Positions 12,426 to 23,610 of a stretch of 64,000 nucleotides of DNA are shown here, one piece after another. The stretch is from Eulemur rufifrons. Its lineage: Eukaryota; Chordata; Mammalia; Primates; Lemuridae. Within the stretch, counting starts at the first letter, position 1; each line of letters opens with the position of its first letter. The DNA is taken from the NCBI RefSeq assembly GCF_041146395.1, contig NC_091010.1, forward strand, positions 52,348,001-52,412,000, given 5' to 3'. A model generated the notes under the pieces. That model worked only from the letters and a program-made list of their open reading frames with translations. It was not told where the DNA came from and did no database searches. The position numbers and the translations under genes were made by a program.

Positions 12426-14054
12426 TTTTCAATCACATTAGAAGTGTACCTGCAATTATATTTGCAGCTACCAATATATGTTAAGGCAAAGGAAACCAAC
12501 ACTAAATACTGCTCCCCCCAAGTGGCTAAGTTGGAGCCACATCCCAGGTGTGGGAGGCTCTCCTACAGTGCTCTCTACTCTGCTGCAGTGACTATCGGAG
12601 GCACAGCCTGAAGTGCTGGAACATGAAGGGTTAAATGGTCACATTTTCAGTCATCTCCTCCAGCATAACTGCAAAAATGCATAGCTTTTACTTAGCCAGG
12701 TAAATTGGGCCCTCACTGTTCCTCTGGTATTGGGGGGAGGAGGGAATTAACTAACTGTCGAATAAAATACAATAAGCCAGTGGATTAAATGACTAATCCT
12801 CTGTGTCTGAGCCACTCAGCCCTCACCTCTGTTAACTGCACCCTCCTGGACCAGATGCACTGTGGCTTGACTCCAGGAACAAAATTGTACATTCTGCCGA
12901 AAGGGTAGCCAGGCTGCTCAAGAGGAAAAAAAAATACTAATTGCAAATCCTTTCTATTTTTAGGCTTAATGTGCATTTTATTTGGCAGTAAGAGAAGCAT
13001 GAATAAAACTCCAATCTTAGGAACTTTAATTTGCTTCCTCCAAAACGCTCATGTCAGTAGAGACCTTGGGAAGTTGCTCACACTATTCCCCTGCCTTCAA
13101 TAACCCCATGCATCTGTAACAGCCCAGATAGATAAAACCCTAGAATACCCTCCTCACTTACGTAAGTCCAGTATTCTTTAAATATTTGTAAGTTCTAACA
13201 CGTGATTCCTCTAAGGAGAATTCTCAAAATGACTCCACTGAACAATGTATTTCACAAAGAACATTCCAATATTTCACCTAGTATCCCTTTGGCTTTTATG
13301 ATTACAGTCTCTCTCACATTTGCCTATGTATATGTTGTTTCTTTTAATTTTAATTTAATTTAATTTGTTATTGCTAGCCTTGTATTCTACCTGAGAAGGT
13401 AAGTTTCTTAAAAGCAGGGACTATATGTATTTTATAGTGTATACTATATGTAATATAGAGTATATAAGATATATTACAGGATGACATTTTATGGGACACA
13501 CACACACATGTGCTAGCATGACCTCATCTAATGCTTTCCTAACAAGTGGACTTCTTTAACCTTTCCTCCAAGTCAAGAAAAGCCTTGAGATAACTAAGTT
13601 CTGAATAATGTTATTTACGTATATTACTGTTCCTCTGGCCATTTCTCTCATTGTTTTAACAAACCCCTAGTGTTCTTACTTAACCTTTTGGGGTCTGACA
13701 AAAGCTATGAACCCTTATACCAAGAGAAATGATCACCTATCCATGTACATAAAATACTGTCTCAAATTCAGTGGGGGTTAGTGGCTCCTGACAGCCTTAA
13801 GCATCTATGCTGAGAACTGTTTCTCCACAATGTCTTGTTTAGTATCTAACCTTTATTTCTTAAGCTGTTCCAGAGGTTTAGCTGGTTTAAGAAACCCAAG
13901 ATCCTCCTCGTTTCTCCTTGTCTCACTGGCCCAGATTTCAGGCTACTGACCAAAACAAAAATGATCACTGAGACGAAAGGTTGAGATGATGAACTGACTT
14001 TCTTTTCCCCGGAGAGCCATGCACTAGTGCCTCAAACAATGTACGCATGCTCAC
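12426..14054. other. Intron before exon B donor, little recognised
   Basis: A weak L2-like phrase lies at about 13375-13440 ('aagtttcttaaaagcaggga'). A short AT/TATA-rich patch at 13425-13480 is followed by a short CA run at 13498-13508. No other element is seen. Confidence 0.4.
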
Positions 14055-14213
14055 CTTTTGGTCTTGACTGTAGGCCAGAATCCAGTCCTCCTGCTTGGGG
14101 TGAAAAAGCAAGCTCTGGATGTAGAAATTCAGCCGATACTTTTGATAAGTTGCCCCTTCATCTGAGCTGATCAGCAAGCTGCTCTCAATCTCCGGGTCTG
14201 TGAGTAACATAAT
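14055..14213 (-). CDS. SORCS1: SORCS1 internal coding exon (exon B, VPS10 propeller)
   Basis: This 159-bp exon encodes exactly 53 residues, from IMLLTDPEIESSL to WILAYSQDQK. It enters and leaves in phase 0. The acceptor is tttgctacag, preceded by a ttttctttcccc tract; the donor is GTGAGCA. The peptide contains a second Asp-box, SSDEGATY at residues 17-24, and the strand-like run YIQSLLFHPKQEDW, typical of VPS10 propeller blades of the sortilin family. It follows directly on the NKRK end of the exon at 60358-60457 across a 46-kb intron and is continued by the exon at 197-270. Because the exon is symmetrical, skipping it would delete 53 residues without a frameshift. Residues such as TDPEIESSLL match my recollection of SORCS1 rather than SORCS3 (SDPEMESSIL). 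An open reading frame runs past both splice sites, but its flanks are intron, not protein. Confidence 0.95.
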
Positions 14214-14849
14214 CTGTAGCAAAGAATTTTTGGGGAAAGAAAACAACAGACAGTTAAGTGGACAGCTTTACAAAACTTAAAAATGAGGTAAAGTTTGGAC
14301 AAGGGAGGGACAAGGGGCAGGCAGAGAATGTCGGGCAAACAAGGACCTTGACTCTATCAGGTTTATTCTTCCATCTTGGACCAATGCTACAAAACCATTT
14401 TCACTAAGAAAGGAAAGAGACAGATGTTGGAAAGAAGTGGGAGAAAATAGGTAACTGCATTCTGTTCTCTTTTGTAGGACTCCTTTTTTTCTCTCCAAGG
14501 TTATTGCCTAAAGCTGGAAGATTTCCCATTTTTGTCTTAACCTCAACCCTCCTTCCTACTGTGCCCTATGTACTCTCCATTCACGGTGAATAAAGGAGCA
14601 AGGCTGGTGCTGTGCCGTTGTGGGAAAGGAGGAAAAAGAAAGAGGATGGAGTCCATTGTGTTTTCTTCCCTACCTCAAGTCCTTTTGTTCCACTTCAACA
14701 ATATCCCAATGTCGTCCTATCTTTAGCCTAATTTTCTGAGTCTGGAGTCAAAATCTAGATCTCTAAAGCTTTCTCTAGAGATTTTACAAAGGCTGTTTTA
14801 CCTGACTTCATCACCTTCTAACCTATTATATGGTTTACTTATTTATTTT

Positions 14850-15004
14850 GCTTCTCCTCTATATATCTTCTACTAGAACATAAGCTCTGTGAAAATAAAG
14901 AGATTTGCCCAGGTTTCCATAGGGGTATCCCCAGCAGCTAAACTAAGCCCCAGCATGTATTACACACTTCATAAATATTTGCCAAATGAATGAATGAATA
15001 AATA
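14850..15004 (+). repeat. L2 LINE 3' end with tail
   Basis: Matches the L2 3' end: 'agaacataagctctgtgaa', 'ggtatccccagcagc', 'cataaatatttgcc' and the (GAAT)n-type tail 'aatgaatgaatgaataaata' at about 14983-15003. It lies about 0.64 kb upstream of exon B in gene orientation. Confidence 0.8.
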
Positions 15005-17864
15005 ACAGAAAGAATTTTCATAGTAGTCCTGTGGAATTAGAAGGGTGCCAAGAACAGCTTGAGGAGATAGGAATAGAAGTTCCATCGAAACAGGGACTGG
15101 TTGCCCTTCACAATCTTCACTGCAGAAGAGGCTATAAACACGTAAAAGTTCACAGCTTTGGGTATTTTGCACTCTCTCGTTGGGATGCCTAATCTTGGTC
15201 AGAGCAATGTGAACAACCCACAATAGCAGCGAGATGCAGGAGCTGCCCTGAAAACTGCTTTTTATTCTTTCGTTTTATGCCTCCAGGAATGTGTGATAAA
15301 GCACCTCGTACCCGACTCTCTGTGGGTCTCCTTTCACTCAGTCCAAGTGCTCACCTAATGTCTCCAGGCAGGTGGCCTTAATGCTGCCCAGTGACTTCTT
15401 CCCCATCAACTTATTAATTGGCACTCTCTGAATTTGGTTCGGGGAAGCATGAAAGATGTGCTTAATGTGTTGCTGTATGAAGAAAAATCACTGCAGCCTG
15501 AGGCTTAAAGATTAGCAGCCGAGGATGCTGCACGCCCAGGAAGAGGAGAGAGAGAGAGAAAGAGAGAGTGTGTCAGTCATGTCACAGAAGAGAGAGTGCC
15601 AGGCAAACACATGGAGCTCCCTCAAGCATTTGGAGGCAATCATATTAAAACTTCAGAATAGTGAGTGTCACCTTTGAAAGTGGTGTCCTGTCACTGCAAA
15701 TGGCACAAGAGGACTGCGTACCAGCACACTGCGCCTGAACTCTGTTTGTGTTAACCAGCATGAGTTTAAGGTTCCTTGCTGTTCTTTCAATCTCCCCTTC
15801 TTGGAGAGGAGGAAAGGATGTGGTGGGGTCAAGGGAACGCCGTGGCTGTCAGCCACTCTCCCGACAAGATGAAAAGCACACACAATATTGAAGACTAATT
15901 GCCTCTGGTACCATGTTCTAGTGAAGCCTCTGCCCACCAACCATAAATTCCGACAAAGTTTTGGATTTCTCTGTCTCACACTTGCCAAGCAGACAGTGTC
16001 CCCTCATCGGACGGATGACAAGGACCCATCAGGTAACCTGCCAAGCACAGACTCACATGGCTTCATTAAATTCTAGTCTATGCACTAAGCACATATATTT
16101 AGATGGCTCCTAAATTCACAGGAATATTTCCAGGTGATTTCGTATTTAGTGGGACATAAAAGCTGTCATTTTTTCGAATAACAAATAAGCCATCAAATGA
16201 TCATATTGCTTTGTGTCTCCAACCACAATTAACAATAATGTACAACAACCTTTTGGCACCACTGCCAAAAAGTAATTTCCATGATAAATGGAAAAAGGCT
16301 CAGTTTTATGGAGCACCTATTGTCTCAGGAAAGGCGATTTTTTTTCTCTTTCTGATTTTCTACCTCCTTGTTAGCCAAGATACACTTTCTCCTCTTCCTA
16401 TGAGTATAGATCTCACCACCTGCTTCTCCTGGCAGACTACTTCATCAAAATAAAATTTAAAAAGAAATTAAAAACTGGGCCTATAGAATATCTCCAAATA
16501 TAGCTGATTTTTAATGTATCATTTATTTAAAATATCATTGATACTCATTTATACTCTAAGTAATCAGTCTGTATGAGACATTCTACATCTAAGTAGTGGT
16601 TGGTGGTGGTAGAATATAATGCAAATATTTTCAAAGATATGAATACTTAACATTGTACAAATAAAACTACTGATTTCCTTAGCTTTTATTCTGCGTACTA
16701 AAAATAGGTAGACCAAAATCCCACCTTCTCTTTACAGACCAAATGGAAACCCTCCATGTGGGAATTTGATACTTTGGAAGGGATGGGAGAGGGTGGGAAA
16801 TTCCCCTTTGGGCTTTATATTGACATCTGTGCTACGCAAGAATTCCAGTGGTTCCTCTTTCAAATTTCTGTCCGAATCTACTCAAAACAAACAGGTCAAT
16901 CTGGATCCACTTTTGTTTAGTCATTTTTTATTGCACAAACAACTTTGTAAGACCTCCAGTAGGATTCAAAACAAAAGAAAAATGAATGGTTCATGACTTT
17001 ATCCCTCCAAGTTAAACCATGTTTGTGTTGCCTTCTACTTCTCCTCTCGTCCCCATATAGCATATCGCAGATTGAGATTTTTATTCTGATTTTTTTCATT
17101 TAATATTATGGACTGTATTCATTTTCAACTGAATCAATCATAAGCACACAAACAAATGCACACACATTAACACACACCACTGTATACAACGTATTCCAAT
17201 TACCTAATCATAACCTTCAAATTAATTAAATTACGATTGGTGCAATGGCTGCAACATAGTGAGTATATGATGAATTATTGTTAATTGAATAAGTAAAACA
17301 TTATCATTTTAGTCTTAAATTCAAATTCTTTAGTAATTTTGCTTCACATGAATTGAGGTTTGTCCTGTCATTTTCTAGGTTATAAAAGTGTAAATAAGTT
17401 AATAAGTAAATAAAGAATTTAGCAAGATCTAAAGAGAAAAGGTTTAACCTACTTGAGAAACAAAAAAGTGCAAATAATAAATGTGACGCAGTCTTTAGAC
17501 ACAGATGATATTGTTTAAAAATAAATAAGTCCTATCTTCTCAAGAAGGTGTTCTACTGGGAAACATTTTCAAAATGGTAAGTTCGAGTTAGAGAATACTC
17601 TTCAAAATTAATAGATTATATTTCTTAAACATACCCAATGTCCCTGTTTTTACTAGTTTAAAATGATCCTCTACCCTCTTCTGACTCTTCATGTGACTTT
17701 GGATAAAAGGTATTTTGTTGTGTTTAATCCTCTGTATTCTGGAGTTTGATCTGAATAACAGAATTTTAGGAGGACTTTGTAAAAGACTCAAATAGAAGTT
17801 TTGCATGTTCTTAAAGTAAGCTCATAAAAAAGAGGGGTCATTGTTTACCTGGAACAAAGCTTGT
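15005..17864. other. Intron, largely non-repetitive
   Basis: No transposon recognised. A GA-rich run lies at 15542-15568. The block at about 15290-15520 is non-repetitive and of mixed composition (see findings). The rest is AT-rich with chance ORFs. Confidence 0.4.
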
Positions 17865-17935
17865 TCCATAGTAGGTTCATATATCCCTGCAAATGAATAA
17901 ATGAATGGATAAATGAATTAATGAGTGAGTCCTTT
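17865..17935 (+). repeat. L2 LINE 3' tail fragment
   Basis: 'ccatagtaggttcatata' followed by repeated gaataaatgaatgg units is the typical degraded L2 terminus. Confidence 0.6.
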
Positions 17936-20189
17936 TCATTCCTGCCTTCTGCCGAATGCAACCTGGCCATCTCTGCACCATTGGGAGTCCCAGTTCTGAA
18001 CAAATCCTTGCTGTTCTCCTGGGAGGCGAAGAGGGTGAAGACAAGAGCAAGAGACTGCCTTTAACAGGAAAGTAATTATTCTCTGTTCAGATCAGCCCAT
18101 GAGTGATTAGAACCAGTGTGCTTACGCCTTGCAGGGTGTGCAGATGCTGTACTGACTGCATCTGCAGATGGATTGTTTTCCATAGAAAGTCAATAATGGC
18201 GACACAGGCTCCCGCCACCCAACTCTAAGCAATCATTTATCATCCACTTTGGGAGGAGGAAGAAACTGTATTTGCTTTTCCTAGATGTGACAAATGAACA
18301 TGAAATGCAATTTATAGATTGCAAATACGTCACTTCTCCCCTTTTTTGGTATTAGTCCTTCTGACAGCTCAGTGTCGTCAAAAATTAAAAGCACCTCTAC
18401 TCTTTTGGGCTTGTTTCAGATTCAACATATGGCTACATGATGTAATTCTACAAAAGGCTGACAGGCAGCTTTCTGATCTTTCTGGGGGTCTACTGTGGAC
18501 CTTCTTTCCAGAGGAATACTGCTACTATTTGGTTTTCAAATTTTTTTTCCTTGATATGTTATTCTTGGAATTCTACCCATTTAGATCAAGCAGTGTTAAT
18601 AATAAGGAGCACTTCACCAGCTCTGGACATATACTTTTTCCCACCATTTCTTTGGTCCTAATGCAAAAGTATTTGTTTTATGTATTGTTCATTATTTGTT
18701 TGTTAATTTGTTTACTCTTTGTCATTTATGGCTGGAATCAAAAAGAGGTAATGTGCTGCTGTCGGATATCTCTTGCTTTTCTCCAGGCTTAACTTAGCTC
18801 CAAAAGCTCCTATCACAGGTGCATAATAAATGTTTTCAAATGGTATGACGACAACAAAGAAAAACAGCAGCAGTAGCAACTGGGCACTCTAGTTACCCAC
18901 TCACCTTATTCAAACAGAAATATTTCTATCTATAAATAGCACAAGAGGCTATTTACAAACTTCTGGCCTCAAAATTAAAAACAAATCAAGTAAAATGTAA
19001 TCAGAGCAAGTGAGTAATTTCTGACCAACAGGGGTGGAAAAGCTTCCTATTCTCAATGTGAGCTGAGCGTTTATCGTTCCCAGATGAGCTGAGGGTGACG
19101 GCAATAAGTACTTATCAATGGGCGACTATTTGGAGAACAGTATTAGAGAAGGTTACACAGGATCCCTGAATGATCCACGGAAAGGAAATCGCTGAAGTAC
19201 ATACAATAGTGAAAGAAGGAGAAAAAGGTGATTCACACAAATAAAAAGAAAAAAAAAAAAACCCTTCAAGCATACACTGATAGAAATGAAACTGTGAAAA
19301 GTTGGAAATGACATAACCATCCTCCCAAACTCTGCCAAGTTCACCTAATGTGCTATCTTTGTTCATTAACAAAAAATATTGTCATCCAATATGAAGAGAT
19401 GAAGAGAACATTTGGGCAACAGACCATCTATTTGTGACCTGGAAGGTGACTCAGTGAAATTGTTGGGACACTTTAGAATTATATTCTAAAAAGTTTATTC
19501 TATCAGTTTACTTTCAAACTACTTTTTTAATGAGGGTCCAAAGACTTAGACTTCTTAGAGAAAAAAAAAATTTAAGGAGCATATGATTTCAATCCTTCAC
19601 ATATGTCTTAATTGCCTTGTCAGGAGACCTTACTCATTAATTATTATTTGCAACAACAATGAGAATTTATTTGATACTTCTTGTCCAATCCTATACAGTA
19701 CATAGGAAATGATCAAGGATCATCAGGGATGACAACAGGCAAGCTATGCTTCTTGAAAGATGATTCAAGAAAGATAATTTATAGGACATCTCTTCTTATT
19801 AATATTTCTCTTGGGACTACTGAACACAATTCTCTCCTTTGAGTTAATTTAGAGAATCACAAACTTTAATACATCATCTCACTCTGAAACCCTGATTCCA
19901 TTGCTGTGGATGGCACTGACCGTCTATAAAGGAAATTATGCCCATGCATGAGCGGTTTGATCTACAAGGCTGAGCACGGGGCTAGAGCACCGCAGATGCT
20001 CGTTCTTCAGGAAGAGCCATGACCAAATCCTAAACCTGACTCTAGTCAGTGTCTTCATGAATGGGTGCCCTTCCTGACAAAAGAGAAAGGGAGTGTGCTT
20101 TGTGAAGGTCATTCATATCATGAGAAGGAAAAACAAACCCTAAACATATACTACAACCACAGGAAATAGTATGGGCTGGGTTTAAAGAC
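17936..20189. other. Intron, no recognised element
   Basis: Contains the longest ORF of the window (18319-18792, 157 codons), rejected as coding. A-runs lie at 19249-19262 and 19560-19570. Confidence 0.4.
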
Positions 20190-20300
20190 TTGGATTTGAG
20201 TTTCTTCTCTTTCACGTATCACTTGTGCCACTTTAAATACCTCACAGTTCTCTTAATCTGTCTTTGAGCCTCAGTTTCCTCAATAAAGGTAGTAATATTC
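20190..20300 (-). repeat. MIR SINE (antisense), first half of an interrupted copy
   Basis: Reads as a reversed MIR: 'cacttgtgccactttaaata', 'gagcctcagtttcctca' and 'taaaggtagtaat'. Its continuation appears after the sense MIR at 20515-20590, so this copy was split by a later insertion. Confidence 0.7.
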
Positions 20301-20514
20301 TCAACAAGTTAGTATTTACTGAGCATCTGTTGTATACCAGGCTCTCTACTAAACATTTAAAACATATTATCCCATTAAATTGTTTATGAAAACCACTACA
20401 GGTGATATCATTATGTCCATTTGACAGATAAGGAAGTGAGGCTTAGAGAAAAGAGGCCATTTGCTCAAGGTCACACAGCTACTAGGTGGTAAGGAGACAG
20501 GAAATGGGATGCTT
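20301..20514 (+). repeat. MIR SINE (sense), inserted in an antisense MIR
   Basis: A clear MIR: 'agtatttactgagcatctgt', 'cattaaattgtttatgaaaa', 'ccatttgacagataagg' and 'caaggtcacacagctactag'. It lies between the two parts of an opposite-strand MIR. Confidence 0.8.
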
Positions 20515-20590
20515 TCTACATCCCATACTGCATAGGTTTATGTGAAGATCAAATAAGACCATCTGTGTGAAAGCAGTGTTAAGTTTTGTG
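20515..20590 (-). repeat. MIR SINE (antisense), second half of an interrupted copy
   Basis: 'taggtttatgtgaagatcaa' and 'gtgtgaaagcagtgttaag' match the reversed MIR phrases for 'ggttgttgtgaggatt' and the following end, continuing the antisense copy broken at 20300. Confidence 0.6.
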
Positions 20591-21849
20591 CAAATCTTAC
20601 TATTTTTACCTATAAGGGATGGTACTTTTAGTACTAAATGTTCTGCTAAAATATGATTGTTGAGTTCTAAAGAAGAGAGAGAGAGAAATAAACCTCTCAT
20701 TGCAAATATCTCATAAAAATATTGCCTGGATGGAAAGAGGCAGCAATAAGGAACTGGGTGGAGGATAATGGAGAACTTTAGAAACAAAGTGTTAGTAAAA
20801 TACTGTATGCTTGAACAAATAAAAATAAAATTTTGGGCTTTAAATATAAAACTATGGGATTGAAATACCCAGTCTGGTTCACACCAGATTTTACGCAATG
20901 GCCCTGGCCTCGTCCTTCTAGCATCGCTCCTCGTTATGACTGGTTTTATGTTTTACAATAAAAAAATGGATGGGAAAAGGCTGATAGAAACGGCGAAAAA
21001 GCTCTGATCCAAGGATAGTCTATAGGAAGAAACAAACATATCCTCACAGGCTAGTTCCCAAAGAGGGCTATGCTAAAACAAATAAGAATCATTACAGTGT
21101 AACTATTTTCCTAATAAGCGCATCCTATGCCCAATTGGCATCTAAAAAATTGACTCATTTTGCTGGAGAAATAGCTATTATCATACTGAGATGACAGTAA
21201 GGAATATGGGATACTCACTAATGCTTAGCATTGAGTAATCCGGTTTAAAAAAGTAAACAGTTTAGAGAAAATGTATAACGTACACATTTCAAAGGAGATT
21301 TTTATTATTGCAGTTACTATGAAAACTGATTAAACACCTTGAGACTATTTGAGCCATCTTAAAAATCTTAGCATTATCCCATAACCTCAGCTCAAACTCA
21401 ATCAGAACACATTTCTATTGGTCATTACAAGTTTCAGAGTAACTTCTCTCTTAAATCCCCAAAGATCTATAAATGCCAAAAGGTTACATCATTTTAAAAT
21501 GTTAGCTGCTATCAGAAAGAGCCATGATGCTGGAAGAAATGAACATCCATCTTCTTTGCTCATGGGAAACTTTATAAGAAATGATGTTCATTTAGTGATA
21601 AGAAATCTCTTTATTCCACCAGAAATGATAAAGGAAAGCAGGTGGGGAGGAAGAGAGAACAAGAAAAAAAAAGCTATCAGTCTACTTAAATATTGATTTA
21701 GGTGAGGGAAACACATTTTTGGTAAAAATCTCTAAATTGTGCACTTGATTTTAGAGTTTGAATAAGTGTCAAGTTGAAAGTCGGGAAAATAAAAGGAAAA
21801 GCTCACAGGAATAAATCCACTCTAAAAATCAGTGAACAGAATGCACCCA
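20591..21849. other. Intron, no recognised element
   Basis: AT-rich sequence with chance ORFs; no repeat family recognised. Confidence 0.4.
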
Positions 21850-22400
21850 CATTCTTTATCCTTTGCTCTGTTTGTATCTTCATCTGATGCAAAAGTCCAG
21901 AAAATGCCACCCCAAAATACGCTGCTTTGGTATACTGATTACTTCAAATGGAGGGCACTTGGGGAACAGTAAATGCAGGGAGAGGCTTTGTCTGAGCGAC
22001 CCTTACCTGCCTAAAGACGGATCCTCCAAAAGGGACTCTGTGAATACCCTCCCGGGAATCTCATCAACCAGAGAAGACTAAAGAAGAGACTAGAGGCTGG
22101 CACCACACGTGGACAGGCTACCACCTGTTCTTCTGAGGGCCCATTCATCTTTCCCCAAATTCATCTACTCCTCCCCAATTTTCCCATATCCACCTGTGAA
22201 GAGGGTATATAAGCTTCTAGATCTCACTGGGTTTGGGGGGAGGTATTCACTTTCCTTTCATGCGATGCCCCCGTGCCTGCAAGGAATGTATATATAATAC
22301 CTTTTCTCTTGTTAATCTGTCTACTGTTGGTTCATTTCACAAACAATTATGGAACCCCCAGAGGGTAGAGGGAAAGTTTTCCCTCTCCCACACTAACAAG
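21850..22400 (+). mobile_element. Solo LTR, ERV1/MER4-group-like
   Basis: The segment has LTR architecture. A GC-richer U3-like part contains 'gaaaatgccaccccaaaatac' and 'gagcgacccttacctgcc'. A TATA box, TATATAAG, lies at 22206-22213. The U5-like end is 'cttttctcttgttaatctg', followed by a 'ccagagggtagagggaaag' phrase typical of gammaretrovirus-like LTRs. Boundaries are approximate because I could not find a convincing target-site duplication. No internal viral genes accompany it. The precise subfamily is not determined. Confidence 0.6.
22206..22213 (+). promoter_or_regulatory. TATA box of the LTR
   Basis: TATATAAG lies within the U3-like part of the LTR, at the place where an ancestral retroviral promoter would sit. 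It is on the strand opposite to SORCS1. Any present-day activity is unknown. Confidence 0.4.
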
Positions 22401-23009
22401 TATGTTTTAGTTTTACTTACTTACATTGGTACTTCATGGTAAACTGGCAAATATACCAGGCTGTACTGAGGAAGACTGATGGAGCCTCAGCTGCATGAGA
22501 CCTTGCTAAAGTACTTGGCTATTAAAGCTTTCCCGAAAAGACCATGGAGACCACCAGGGGTTTCTCTCAAACATGATTTGCAGATCAGTGAAGTGCCAAT
22601 CTCCTGTGCTGCTCCACTGCAGAGCTCTCAAGAAAATGGGGCAAGAGGGGGTCATCCAAAAAGAAGTGCCCCATGTGAACATGGAGATCCACTTCATGCC
22701 AATTTTCCTTCTTTTCTCAAATATTTAATGACAGACATTAATCATCTCAAGTTGTTTTTGAGAGTCACAAAAGGGTGAATGTGCTTCATGGACACACCCC
22801 TGGGCATAATTACATTAAATGCTGCTTTTCCTGTCTCTTTTCTTCTTTTCCTCCAGTCAAAGCAGGAAATACAGTGGTGCAGTGTTTTATAAAGATGACA
22901 TTTTTCCCCCATAATTGCATTTTCTAGGCAGTTCTGTATCTTGGCCTGACTTCATCTCAAAATACATATTTCAGAAGCAGTAGAACTGGTACAGTATATT
23001 AGGGAGAAA
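22401..23009. other. Intron, no recognised element
   Basis: Unassigned sequence between two LTRs. Confidence 0.4.
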
Positions 23010-23525
23010 AGAACTTCTGTTCCACTTACGTGCTGGTGCATAACAAACTGCCTTAGAACAGTGGCTTAAAACAAACATTTTGTTTTGCTCATGATTTTGT
23101 GGGTCAGGAATTTTGGAAGAGCCCAGCTGAGGAGTTAGTCTCTGGTCCACGTGATGTCTACTGCGGTGGCCAGAGCTGGATGTTCTACTTCCAAATGGTT
23201 TTTTCACTCACCCACCCAGCCTGAGCCTCTCTCTTTCCCCTTGCGTAGCATCCTCCAGGGCCCTCCACGTGGCTGAACATCACACAATATGGCAGTTTCA
23301 TGTTGGCCAAACTTCTTACACGGTACCTGGCTTTCTTCAGTGTGAGCCTCCTAAGATCAAGCTTTCCAAAGGACTCCAGTGGAAGGTTCAAAGCTTTCTA
23401 CGACCTACCCTCAGAAGTCCAAGGACATCAGTTTTGCCACATTCTATTGGTCAAATCAGTCACCAGTTCTGGGCTAGATTTAATGGGAGGGAAAAAATAG
23501 AATCCACTTCTCAAGGGAGGAAGAG

Positions 23526-23562
<37 letters not shown>

Positions 23563-23610
23563 CAGGGAGGGCAAGAATCGATGGCAGCCACATTAGAGAT
23601 ATGTGACCAC
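23010..23610 (-). mobile_element. Solo LTR, MLT1-like ERVL-MaLR (antisense)
   Basis: Read on the plus strand it gives the reversed MLT1 pattern: 'gcataacaaactgcc', 'agtggcttaaaacaaac', 'ttttgtgggtcaggaatttt', then 'ccacattctattggtcaaat' and 'gaatccacttctcaaggga'. In sense, the 'gttttaagccac' phrase lies near the LTR 3' end, as in MLT1. It is a solo, decayed LTR with a CA microsatellite expanded inside it. Confidence 0.75.
23529..23561. repeat. (CA)n microsatellite inside the MLT1-like LTR
   Basis: About 16 uninterrupted CA units, long enough to be length-polymorphic. Confidence 0.95.

Larger units (their letters stand above)
271..14054 (-). other. SORCS1: SORCS1 intron between exons B and C (13,784 bp)
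   Basis: The intron is bounded by donor GTGAGCA at 14048-14054 and acceptor CAG at 271-273, and both flanking exons are in phase 0. It contains MIR fragments near 0.4, 1.1 and 7.4 kb, an ERVL-type LTR at 9.9-10.4 kb, an L2 end at 12.3 kb and short simple repeats. The longest ORFs (up to 129 codons) show no recognisable domain and no family-like composition. Confidence 0.9.

Noticed and set aside
18319..18792. 157-codon plus-strand ORF, the longest in the window
   Set aside because: Low-complexity Phe/Leu-rich translation from T-rich DNA, no domain, no splice or promoter context. One such ORF is expected by chance in 64 kb of AT-rich sequence.
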